Part shown: positions 42,385 through 50,503 of the stretch, piece by piece
Numbering within the stretch: the stretch's first letter is position 1
How the letters are laid out: each line of letters begins with the position of its first letter
DNA from: Paenibacillaceae bacterium
Lineage (GTDB): Bacteria > Bacillota > Bacilli > Paenibacillales > Paenibacillaceae
Reading direction: 5' to 3'
Assembly (NCBI GenBank): GCA_004134985.1
Contig: REGQ01000003.1
Span: 19,796-83,795 of the forward strand
Length of the DNA: 64,000 bases
Notes under the pieces: model-generated
The model's database searches: none
Told to the model about the DNA's origin: nothing
The model's input: only the letters and a program-made list of their open reading frames with translations
Program-made: the position numbers and the translations under genes

Positions 42385-43285
42385 AGTAGAACAAGTAAGT
42401 AAGCAGTTGGATGGCAAACAAATCGTTGACAAGGTGAGTTTTCAGGTTGCACAAGGGGAAGTCGTTGGGCTGCTTGGACCGAACGGGGCCGGGAAGACGA
42501 CGATGATCCGTTTGATGAACGGCGTCATTACACCAAACCAAGGCAGTATAACAATCGATGGTCTGAACGCCGCCGTTTCCGGCAATGAGATTCGTCAACT
42601 GAGCGGAGTAGTGACCGAAAGCGCCGGACTGTATCCGGATATGAGCGCAAGAGAGAATCTGGCTTTTTTTGCACAGCTCTATGGTATTAAATCGGCGAAA
42701 GAACGGATCGAGATACTGCTCGAACAGTTCCAACTCGCGGAGCATGGTAATAAACAGGTTGGCGATTTCAGCACCGGGATGAAAAAAAGGCTGGCCATTG
42801 CCAAAGCATTGCTTCATAAGCCAAAGCTGCTGTTTCTCGATGAGCCGACCAACGGTCTGGACCCTGATGGCATTCGTGATATGATCGGATACCTGCAGCA
42901 GTTGAATCGCGAACAGGGTACAACCATCATCATCTGCTCTCATGTGCTGTATCAGCTTGAAGACATATGCACTTCCTTTTTGTTTCTGGAACGGGGGCGG
43001 ATTATTGAGAAAGGCACACTCAATGAGCTGGAGCAGCGCTATTCCGGCACTGTCATATTGCAAGTGGAAACTGGTGTTCATGCAAGCGCGCCAGAGCTGC
43101 CGGTTGCCTATCAAGCAAGAACGTCCGGTCACGGCCAGTTGGAATTTACTTTGCCAGACAAACGGGCGATCCCGGATTTATTGCGGCTGCTGCTGCAATT
43201 TTCCTGGGTGTACACGGTTCGCATTGCTAACCGAAATCTGGAATCCATCTATTTTGAAGTGAGGCGGCGTTACCATGAACTATAG
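42377..43285 (+). CDS. yxlF: ABC transporter ATPase, YxlF-like
   Basis: A 302-residue ATPase: Walker A GPNGAGKTT (near residue 36), signature FSTGMKKRLAIAKALL (about 132), Walker B LLFLDEPTNGLDPDGI (about 153) and switch His in CSHV. The C-terminal 80 residues form a regulatory extension. It overlaps the upstream gene by 8 bases and the permease gene by 11. Works with YxlG; substrate unknown. Confidence 0.88.
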   Translation: MIKVEQVSKQLDGKQIVDKVSFQVAQGEVVGLLGPNGAGKTTMIRLMNGVITPNQGSITIDGLNAAVSGNEIRQLSGVVTESAGLYPDMSARENLAFFAQLYGIKSAKERIEILLEQFQLAEHGNKQVGDFSTGMKKRLAIAKALLHKPKLLFLDEPTNGLDPDGIRDMIGYLQQLNREQGTTIIICSHVLYQLEDICTSFLFLERGRIIEKGTLNELEQRYSGTVILQVETGVHASAPELPVAYQARTSGHGQLEFTLPDKRAIPDLLRLLLQFSWVYTVRIANRNLESIYFEVRRRYHEL

Positions 43286-44090
43286 TATGATTTGGACGAT
43301 TGCGAGCAAGGATATGCGGTCCATCTGGAAAACAAGCAAAGTGTGGCTCGGATTGGTACTTCTTCCGCTAATACTCGGCGTTATTTTTCCGGTAGCGGTC
43401 GTATCGATCGGTAGATGGGCGGATATTGCTTCGATGGGCGGGAAGATGGGCGGGCTGCTTGAATTGCTTCCAGCGGGAGATGCGGGGAGTATGCCGACGG
43501 TTAATCATCAGTTTGTGCACTTTATGGTGAACTTTATGTTTGTGCCAATCTTCCTGCTCATTCCGGTAACGAATGCAGTGCTCATTGCCGTCAACAGCTT
43601 TATTAGCGAGAAAGAAAGACGGACGTTGGAAAGTCTGTTGTTCGCGCCGATTGCAATTAAGGACCTGTTCGCAGGCAAGCTGCTGGCCTCATTCATCCCG
43701 GCTTATGCTGCGTCAATAGGTAGTTTTGTGTTATGCGGACTGATCATTAATGTGCTCGCCTATCCCATGTTCGATGCCGTGATCTTCCCTTCCTTGAACT
43801 GGCTGATCCTTATGCTGTGGACGATTCCCATGTTCACTGTCACAGCCATCTTGTTCAGCGTGCTAGTATCGGCCCGATCCAAAAGCTTTCAGGAAGCACA
43901 GCAGGTAGCGGGCATCATTGTGCTGCCGATTGTCGGACTGCTTATTGGGCAATCCACTGGCGTGATGATATTGAACCCGCTCATTCTACTGTTGCTAGGC
44001 GCTGTTCTGCTGGCGCTGAACGGGGTGCTGCTAATGTTCATTGCCAGGCTCAACCAGCGGGACCTATTGTTCGAACGGCAGGTGCAATAA
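43275..44090 (+). CDS. yxlG: ABC-2 type permease, YxlG-like
   Basis: A 271-residue protein with about six hydrophobic segments and the ABC-2 feature ISEKERRTLESLLFAPI (about 109-125). Last gene of the sigY operon, coupled to yxlF by overlap. The exporter's role, and the reason for its control by SigY, are not known. Confidence 0.88.
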   Translation: MNYSMIWTIASKDMRSIWKTSKVWLGLVLLPLILGVIFPVAVVSIGRWADIASMGGKMGGLLELLPAGDAGSMPTVNHQFVHFMVNFMFVPIFLLIPVTNAVLIAVNSFISEKERRTLESLLFAPIAIKDLFAGKLLASFIPAYAASIGSFVLCGLIINVLAYPMFDAVIFPSLNWLILMLWTIPMFTVTAILFSVLVSARSKSFQEAQQVAGIIVLPIVGLLIGQSTGVMILNPLILLLLGAVLLALNGVLLMFIARLNQRDLLFERQVQ

Positions 44091-44125
44091 GATCATAGCG
44101 CACGGGCACCGTCTATCTGTTAGAG

Positions 44126-44605
44126 TTAGACGACTTTTATTTCAAGCAGCTCATATTTAATTACGCCAACAGGAGCGTCCACACGGATAATGCTGCCCAC
44201 TTGTTTGCCCAGCAATTGCTGGCCCAGCGGACTTTCATAGGATAGCTTGTTGTCCAGAATATCCGCTTCGGCCGGGCCAACAAGCTTGTATTCGAGCTTT
44301 TCGGAAAATTCGATATCAAGCAGAACGACCGTCGCGCCAATACTTACCGTAGCCGTATTCAGTGCATTGGCTTCCACAACGCGAGCTTTGGTCAGCATTT
44401 TCTCCAGCACCATAATGCGCGTCTCCATAAAAGCCTGATCGTCCTTGGCGGAATGGTATTCGCTGTTCTCCTTCAAGTCGCCGTAGCTAATCGCCAGCTT
44501 AATGCGGGCAGCAAGCTCTTTGCGCTTGACGACCTTGAGGTCTTCCAGCTCTGCTTCCAGCTTTGCCAAGCCCTCTTTCGTCAAAATCACTTCTTCTTTT
44601 GCCAT
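44126..44605 (-). CDS. greA: Transcription elongation factor GreA
   Basis: A 159-residue protein of the usual length. The N-terminal coiled coil (residues 1-75) has the tip GDLKENSEYHSAKDDQ carrying the acidic residues that enter the RNA polymerase channel; the C-terminal FKBP-like domain has SYESPLGQQLLGKQVG. It stimulates transcript cleavage by stalled polymerase. TAGGAG precedes the ATG. Convergent with the sigY operon, 35 bases apart. Confidence 0.93.
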   Translation of the reverse strand: MAKEEVILTKEGLAKLEAELEDLKVVKRKELAARIKLAISYGDLKENSEYHSAKDDQAFMETRIMVLEKMLTKARVVEANALNTATVSIGATVVLLDIEFSEKLEYKLVGPAEADILDNKLSYESPLGQQLLGKQVGSIIRVDAPVGVIKYELLEIKVV

Positions 44606-44830
44606 GTTTCCACTCCTAGTTTGAAGTCATTGTTTAATTCTACCCCAAATCGGCTCAACATGCGAAACAATTCACACAAATACATATTATGGATGGGAAA
44701 GTGGATAGTCTTTTTTGATGGGTGCTCACTCACTTCTGCTATTTGTCTAAACTCGGCTGGACGATTTGCATTGAATCTGGTAATCTCTACCTGAAACGCT
44801 GCGTACTTTCAGATTAGAGGAGGCGAAGAA

Positions 44831-45778
44831 ATGTCGATTCAATATCGCAAGTTAGGAGCAAGCGGCCTTAAAGTGAGTGATATTAGTCTTGGCAGTTGGT
44901 TGACTTATGGCGGTTACGTAGAGCGGGAGAATGCGGTGAAGTCGATTCAGACAGCTTACGATCTGGGCATTAACTTCTTCGACACAGCGAATGTTTATGA
45001 ACGAGGCGAGGCAGAGAAAGTCGTTGGCGATACGCTGCGTGCTTATCCCCGCGATTCCTATGTGTTGGCCACGAAAGTGTATGGCCAGATGGGGGACGGT
45101 CCCAATGACCGCGGATTGTCTCGCAAACATGTGATTGAGCAAGCACATGCCAGCCTGCAAAGACTTGGCGTAGACTATGTCGATATTTATTACAGTCACC
45201 GCTTTGACCCGGAAACACCGCTTGTGGAAACACTGCGCGCTTTCGAGGATCTTGTGAGACAAGGGAAAGTACTATATATTGGTGTCAGCGAATGGACGGC
45301 AGCACAAATAACGGAGGCGTTCGCGATAGCAGACAAATATTTGCTTGACCGAATTGTCGTTAACCAACCGATCTATAACTTGTTTGAAAGATATATTGAA
45401 AAAGAAATTATTCCGCTTGGACTGCAGAAGGGCTTTGGACAAGTTGTCTTCTCCCCATTGGCGCAAGGTCTGCTGACAGGCAAATATACGTCGGCCGATC
45501 AGGTGCCCGACGATTCCCGGGCCGCCAAGCTGGAAAATTTCCGCAAGCGGATTACCGCTGAGAAGCTGCAAAAGATTGATCAATTGGGCGAGGTCGCCCG
45601 TGACCTCGACATTTCGCTAAGTCAGCTATCGCTAGCCTGGATTCTGCGCCAGCCGAATGTATCCAGTGCGCTGATCGGTGCGAGTCGTCCTGAACAAGTT
45701 ACCGAGAACGCTGCGGCATCCGGCATCGCGCTTGATGAAAATACCTTGCAGCGGATTTCGCAAATTATTGAGGATTAG
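44831..45778 (+). CDS. Aldo/keto reductase
   Basis: A 315-residue TIM-barrel oxidoreductase, resembling the potassium-channel-beta-like branch. The catalytic tetrad can be read as Asp in FDTANVY, Tyr in the same motif, Lys in LATKV and His in YYSHRFD. The NADPH-binding part contains IGASRPEQV near the C-terminus. GAGGAGGCG stands before the ATG. It stands alone with no operon partner. Likely reduces aldehydes or sugars with NADPH. Confidence 0.92.
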   Translation: MSIQYRKLGASGLKVSDISLGSWLTYGGYVERENAVKSIQTAYDLGINFFDTANVYERGEAEKVVGDTLRAYPRDSYVLATKVYGQMGDGPNDRGLSRKHVIEQAHASLQRLGVDYVDIYYSHRFDPETPLVETLRAFEDLVRQGKVLYIGVSEWTAAQITEAFAIADKYLLDRIVVNQPIYNLFERYIEKEIIPLGLQKGFGQVVFSPLAQGLLTGKYTSADQVPDDSRAAKLENFRKRITAEKLQKIDQLGEVARDLDISLSQLSLAWILRQPNVSSALIGASRPEQVTENAAASGIALDENTLQRISQIIED

Positions 45779-45796
45779 CCCCGGCTAATTGTTGAA

Positions 45797-45985
45797 TAAT
45801 GCAAAAAGGCAGGATTTCTTAGCCGATTCCGTGCATCGCATAAAAATTGCTGCAAAAGGTCATTATTTATCACCGGATCATCCCAATGAGGGGCCTTTTC
45901 AACATAAATGCTGTATAATCGCATCAATTCACATCGAAATTCCGATTTGACGCATCAAATGCTGCACAATTGCATTATTTATGTA
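45797..45985. repeat. Degenerate AAATGCTGCA-type repeat array
   Basis: Copies begin near 45843, 45906 and 45957 (AAATGCTGCACAATTGCAT and variants), 63 and 51 bases apart, plus an opposed copy near 45800. The copy at 45957-45981 matches the reverse complement of 567-591 in 22 or 23 of 25 bases. It fills the gap between the aldo/keto reductase and the heparinase-like gene. Confidence 0.65.
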
Positions 45986-46030
45986 ACCTGCCCGCCCTTA
46001 TCATGTAGCAATCTGCTGTCAACTAAAACA

Positions 46031-46060
46031 AACGGAGCCTGCATTCAAGCGGGCTCCGTT
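46031..46060 (-). terminator. Terminator of the heparinase operon
   Basis: AACGGAGCC (46031-46039) pairs with GGCTCCGTT (46052-46060); on the minus strand it is followed by TGTTTTAG. It lies 39 bases past the lyase stop codon. Confidence 0.7.
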
Positions 46061-46098
46061 AATCATGTGTGCGCTTTCATCCGAGAGTGGCGAACTCC

Positions 46099-48498
46099 TC
46101 AGAACAGCCTTATCTTCTCAAAGCTCACTTCATTGTCCTTATTCCAGCCGAATCGAAAGCTGGCTAGCCCGGCTGATGTCTGCAGGTCAATCTTGTAGTA
46201 ATTCCCATCGTTATCGTACCTGTAGTCTTGCCCATTCTGCCCGTCTGCTGCAAGCGATGTTGCCGCTAATGTCAGGGTCACCGGTTCACTATGACCATCG
46301 CCGTCCGTCACATAGTTAAACACGTTGACGAAGATAACCTCCCCGTCAGTACGGACTTGCTGCACAAGCGATTGCCGCTGCTTGGTGGGGGGATTGTCAC
46401 ATGTCTGCGCCAGATACAGGTCAGCACTGTGCGAGCACCAGCTAGCCTGTTGCAACCGACTATCCCCTGCTTGCCAGCTCAATTGCTCCTGCTTGCCCAT
46501 TGGCTTGTGCTGCTTATCCAGCAGCCACTGCTGATCCAGAACACTAAGCTGCTTATCGGTAACGGACCATCCATTCGCCTTAACCAATTCGCCGCTGACA
46601 TGGTAGTTCAAGTTAACTTCGCGCTCCTGCGGGACATTCACTTTGACAATATCAATCAGCAAATCCCCGGTCAATGCGTTGACCCGACGAACTTCCACGT
46701 CTTGGTAAGCTGCACTGTCCCATGGGCACATCTCGGGCGGCAGCATGATTTTGCCCTGCAAGTAATAGTTATCCTCACGCCAGTCAACTGTACTTTCCAG
46801 CCAGCTTCCCCACGTCTCTTCACCGTACTTCGTAAGCATCGGGTCTGCCGGAGGCTGATCCTGCCCGTTGATATTAATCGTGTTATGGGCGTACGTATGC
46901 TTGTGCCATCCATAGTGGACCGGAACGCCATATGCGGTTGTGCCTGTATCATGCATAAGCGGAATATTCCGCACCTTGAATGATATGCCCAGACGATCCA
47001 TATGATCATGCTCGCCCCCGAATGGACCATGTTTGACGACCAGGCTCCAGCCCTGCTCATTAACAAGCTTGGTCAAACTACCATTATACTGAATGGCGTT
47101 CGCAGCAATCATACGTCCCAATTCGCTCGCTGCAGCCGAACCTGTAGCACTTGTAGCACTTGTAGCATTTGTAGCATCTGTGGCATCTGTAGCATTTGTA
47201 GCATCTGTGGCATTTGTAGCATCTGCGACATCTGCATATGCAGCGGCAACTTCTGCCCCTTCACTCCCATCGGTCGCATCTGCCAAATCAGCCGCAGCAG
47301 CGACATCGATTGCATCCGCCGCATTTGCAGCTTGCTCATCACCTGCCGTGACCTTAGCGTCCGCCCCATCGGCTGTCCCGCTGCTCTCCAAATCATGCCC
47401 ATACAGCAGCGCTTCTAGGGAAGTTCGTTTCGCTGGCGTAAAACCCATGCCTGGAAACATTTTGTTGTGCTCATCGTCGATCCCGTATGCAACCCGCAAG
47501 AACTGACGATGCTTTTCTTCCCCATACCAGTCAAGGGCAATTTCATAGGGCCATACGTAGTATTGCATCCCAGCCTGTGCGCACTGATCGTTCAAAGCCG
47601 GATAGGACCCATCAGGCAATATGAAACGCAGCGGGAACTCAAACATTTTATGAATGCCCGGATGATCACGCAAATCCCACTCCGTTCCTTCCACAAACAA
47701 ACAGTAATTAAGAATCGGATGGAACGCAAAGAAATGATAATGGATCACACCCTCGTACCAGAAGCCGTCTGCAAATATTCCTCGCTCAATCTGATCTAGC
47801 AGACCATATTCCCCTTCCAGTGCCGCATGCTGGATGGCCTCATCCTCTAGCAGGAAGCCCAGTATGGCAATCGCTGAGGTAATGATGACCGCGTGATTGT
47901 GCAGCTGCTGCTCCTTATAGTCTATCAGGGATTGGGCGCAAGGGCGCAGCAAGCCCTCCTCAATCTGCTTCCGCTCCGCACCGGACAGGGAGGATCTGAT
48001 ATTGCTGTACGCTGTGCATACATTCGTTATCCATAGCGCTTCATCCAGTGTTTGAGAAAACAGTTTGCCCGGTCCATTATAAGGGATGTCGCCATGAATG
48101 CCGTAGCTGTCATAATAGTTGGCGTAGCCGAGCAGATAAGGCTTGCTCCACTCCAGATACCGCTCATCCCCTTCAATGATCAGCATGAGGCTTGCTCGAA
48201 CCATCTGGGAGGCGATCGCGTAATGAGCATTGGTCAGCCATGCAGCATCGTAGGGCTCGCCGGAATGGATTTTCCCGCAGGATGAACACACATGCTCATG
48301 ACGCTTGTTCCAGTCAAATGTCAGTGCGACGCCATCATCACAATAATAATAATGAATCCAGTTCGCTTGTTCGCCTGCACGAAGCGGATAGTTGATGCTA
48401 AGCCCCTGTTCAGCTCCTTGTCGCAGACCGTTTAGTGCGGTTTCTAAAGCCGGATTTGCTGCATTGCGTTTAAGCCGTTCCTGACGTTCAGCGTTCAA
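46099..48498 (-). CDS. Heparinase II/III-like polysaccharide lyase with a repetitive insert
   Basis: A 799-residue cytoplasmic protein (no signal peptide). Residues about 50-350 are an alpha/alpha toroid of the alginate-lyase type (EALWITNVCTAYSNIRSSL, NHAVIITSAIAILGFLLED with a probable catalytic NH). Residues about 455-799 are the beta-sheet heparinase II/III domain (KHGPFGGEHDHMDRLGISF, with the conserved His residues). Between them, residues about 372-455 are a low-complexity Ala/Asp/Thr insert with NAT/DAT triplets encoded by a 9-bp repeat. The start is TTG after GGGGGAG. Last gene of a transporter/two-component locus; it would degrade imported uronate-containing oligosaccharides (inference). 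Confidence 0.82.
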   Translation of the reverse strand: MNAERQERLKRNAANPALETALNGLRQGAEQGLSINYPLRAGEQANWIHYYYCDDGVALTFDWNKRHEHVCSSCGKIHSGEPYDAAWLTNAHYAIASQMVRASLMLIIEGDERYLEWSKPYLLGYANYYDSYGIHGDIPYNGPGKLFSQTLDEALWITNVCTAYSNIRSSLSGAERKQIEEGLLRPCAQSLIDYKEQQLHNHAVIITSAIAILGFLLEDEAIQHAALEGEYGLLDQIERGIFADGFWYEGVIHYHFFAFHPILNYCLFVEGTEWDLRDHPGIHKMFEFPLRFILPDGSYPALNDQCAQAGMQYYVWPYEIALDWYGEEKHRQFLRVAYGIDDEHNKMFPGMGFTPAKRTSLEALLYGHDLESSGTADGADAKVTAGDEQAANAADAIDVAAAADLADATDGSEGAEVAAAYADVADATNATDATNATDATDATNATSATSATGSAAASELGRMIAANAIQYNGSLTKLVNEQGWSLVVKHGPFGGEHDHMDRLGISFKVRNIPLMHDTGTTAYGVPVHYGWHKHTYAHNTININGQDQPPADPMLTKYGEETWGSWLESTVDWREDNYYLQGKIMLPPEMCPWDSAAYQDVEVRRVNALTGDLLIDIVKVNVPQEREVNLNYHVSGELVKANGWSVTDKQLSVLDQQWLLDKQHKPMGKQEQLSWQAGDSRLQQASWCSHSADLYLAQTCDNPPTKQRQSLVQQVRTDGEVIFVNVFNYVTDGDGHSEPVTLTLAATSLAADGQNGQDYRYDNDGNYYKIDLQTSAGLASFRFGWNKDNEVSFEKIRLF
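47143..47232 (-). repeat. 9-bp tandem repeat within the lyase gene
   Basis: Ten consecutive 9-base units of the type TGTAGCATT/TGTGGCATC, encoding on the minus strand the triplets DAT, NAT and SAT. The number of units is a multiple of three bases, so expansion or contraction would keep the frame. Confidence 0.85.
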
Positions 48499-48513
48499 GC
48501 TGACTCCCCCTTA

Positions 48514-50145
48514 TTACTGATAGGTCTCCTCTTGCCAATATTTCTGTTTGAATTCGGTCGGCGTAAGCCCGGTATTTTTCTTGAACACACTTGTAAAATA
48601 CCTTCGCTCCTCATAGCCAAGCGCATCGGCAACCTCCTGAATCTGCTTATCCTCCAGCAGCATTGCCTTCGCCCGCTCCATACGAATCTGGTTCAAGTAG
48701 CTATTGAACGTGCAGCCCATCTTTCTTTTGAACATGGCGGCGAAATAAGACGGACTTAAATGCACCTGCTTCGCACAGTGGCGAACCGTCAACTCCAGAT
48801 GGAGATGCTGGCCGATGTAGTTAACAGCCTCATCGATCGCCTTATTGGCGTCAGAGCGGTGCTTGTTATTAATAAGCTCGCAGCCCAGCTCGCATAATTC
48901 GCCCAAATGCCGCTGCAGTTCCTGCGACGAATTGGTATCCATTGCCGAATGCTCACGCAGCCTGGCCGGAATCGATTGAAACTCGTCTTCATCGAGCTTC
49001 GCATGAAAGGTGCGCAGCATTAAAAACGTCAGCTGATAGCAGACGATTTTAAATTGGCCCGGTTCCGGGCGGGGATGGGCAGACAACAACCCTTCCAGTA
49101 TTTCGTCCAGCAGACGCTGTGCCTGTTGCCTGTTGCCGCAGCCTGCGAATTGCAGCAGTTCCTGCTCAAGCGCAGAGCCAAGTCCGGTAAGGGGACTTGC
49201 TCTGGAAATCTGCTCGTAGTTGTATACCGTATTGCCGCCCGTATAAAATCTGAAAGCGAGCGCGATGGCGGCCTGCTCATAAGATTCGGCAAGCTCGTGA
49301 ATATGCTGCACTTCCCTGCCGACGCCTACCGATACGGTAAACTTGGCGTACTTGCTCATGTTCTCGCAGTAATAGCTGGCAATTTCGTCAGGCGTCATAT
49401 CAGGCGGGACATTAAACAGGGCCACAAACCGGCCTGCCCCGTCTTTGAACACGGCCCCCTTCGTGTAGCAGGAGATCGTCTCTTCAATAATATTGTGCAG
49501 GATCAGGTGAGTTAGCTCCGCTTCTTTCACCGGGAGCTGCGCTTGCGCGCCGTAATGATCGATTTGCAGCAGCGCTACGACAAGACGTTCCTTGTTCATA
49601 TCGATTTGCAATGACTCCCAGTATTCATCTGCGCTTTGTTCATCCGTCGCGTAACGAACGAGCAGATCAAGCACATGCTGCCGCTTCATCCGCCTGCTCT
49701 CCCTTGCCTGCTGCTCGAGATCGTGCAGCTGCAGCATTCGCTGCCTGCTGTCCGTGATGGCCCCGCGCGCTTTCAATACCGCTTCCTCAATTTGCTCCAG
49801 GGAAAACGGCTTGGTAATAAAATCGAACACACCCATTCCGATTGCCTGCTGCGCATAATGGAAATCCGTATAGCCAGTCAGCAGCAGCACCTTGCTCTCT
49901 GGCAGATACTCGCGCGTAATACGGGCCACCTCCATGCCATCCAGCTTGGGCATCCGGATATCGGTCAGAATAATATCAGGGCGGTGTTCATGAATCAACG
50001 CAAGCCCAGTCTCCCCATTCAGAGCCGTCCCGCATATCACAATACCATGACTGTCCCAGTCGATCTGAGTACAGATACCTTCCACTACGCTCTCAATGTC
50101 ATCGATTACGCACATCGACACTGCCGTTTTCTGCAAGTTTGTCAT
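48514..50145 (-). CDS. AraC-type response regulator, YesN-like
   Basis: About 543 residues. The receiver domain has VIDDIE, Asp in IILTDIRMPKLDGM (near residue 57) and Lys in FITKPF; the acidic pair reads DD. Two AraC helix-turn-helix units lie at about 445-540 (LSPSYFAAMFKRKMGCTF; YFTSVFKKNTGLTPTEF). The start at 50145 follows GAGG by 9 bases. It sits between the cupin and the lyase genes and probably controls the operon from 55578. Confidence 0.92.
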   Translation of the reverse strand: MTNLQKTAVSMCVIDDIESVVEGICTQIDWDSHGIVICGTALNGETGLALIHEHRPDIILTDIRMPKLDGMEVARITREYLPESKVLLLTGYTDFHYAQQAIGMGVFDFITKPFSLEQIEEAVLKARGAITDSRQRMLQLHDLEQQARESRRMKRQHVLDLLVRYATDEQSADEYWESLQIDMNKERLVVALLQIDHYGAQAQLPVKEAELTHLILHNIIEETISCYTKGAVFKDGAGRFVALFNVPPDMTPDEIASYYCENMSKYAKFTVSVGVGREVQHIHELAESYEQAAIALAFRFYTGGNTVYNYEQISRASPLTGLGSALEQELLQFAGCGNRQQAQRLLDEILEGLLSAHPRPEPGQFKIVCYQLTFLMLRTFHAKLDEDEFQSIPARLREHSAMDTNSSQELQRHLGELCELGCELINNKHRSDANKAIDEAVNYIGQHLHLELTVRHCAKQVHLSPSYFAAMFKRKMGCTFNSYLNQIRMERAKAMLLEDKQIQEVADALGYEERRYFTSVFKKNTGLTPTEFKQKYWQEETYQ

Positions 50146-50164
50146 CAGGGATCGCCTCAAATGA

Positions 50165-50488
50165 TTATTGATTTGGTTGCAGCAAGTCCTCGCGAATCGG
50201 AGTAAACGCATCCAGCAAAATAGATTGTTCCCTGGCTAACACACCGTGGAGCGCCCCGCCTGGTATCGCAATCGCTTCGCCAGCCTTCAGCAGATGAACC
50301 TGTCCGTCGATCGTAAAGTCGAAGCTCCCTTGCATACAATAGGACATTTGCTCATGCGGATGGCTGTGCACTTTACCGGCCGCTCCAGCCTCGAAGTGAA
50401 CCTCCATCATCATCAAGCCTGCGCCGACTGCCAAAAATTTACGCTTCACACCTGGCTCTGCCGCTTCCCAAACACCGATTTTACTCAT
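50165..50488 (-). CDS. Cupin domain protein
   Basis: A 107-residue single cupin: VHSHPHEQMSYCMQGSFDFTIDG (about 40-62, motif 1 with HxH, Glu) and AIAIPGGALHGVLA (about 72-85, motif 2 with the last His). The metal ligands are all present. GGAGG stands 8 bases before the ATG; an in-frame TTG is directly upstream. It lies between kinase and regulator genes. Such KdgF-like cupins linearise unsaturated uronates, which would fit a lyase locus, but this is inference. Confidence 0.85.
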   Translation of the reverse strand: MSKIGVWEAAEPGVKRKFLAVGAGLMMMEVHFEAGAAGKVHSHPHEQMSYCMQGSFDFTIDGQVHLLKAGEAIAIPGGALHGVLAREQSILLDAFTPIREDLLQPNQ

Positions 50489-50503
50489 CAATACGTCCTC
50501 CTC

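Noticed and set aside
44110-44140. Small hairpin CGTCTA/TAGACG between yxlG and greA
   Set aside because: Only six pairs and it overlaps the greA end; too weak to call as a terminator.
47109-47402. Met/Leu/Gln-rich minus-strand frame in the lyase gene
   Set aside because: Frame-shifted translation of the 9-bp repeat; the lyase frame continues through with conserved domains on both sides.
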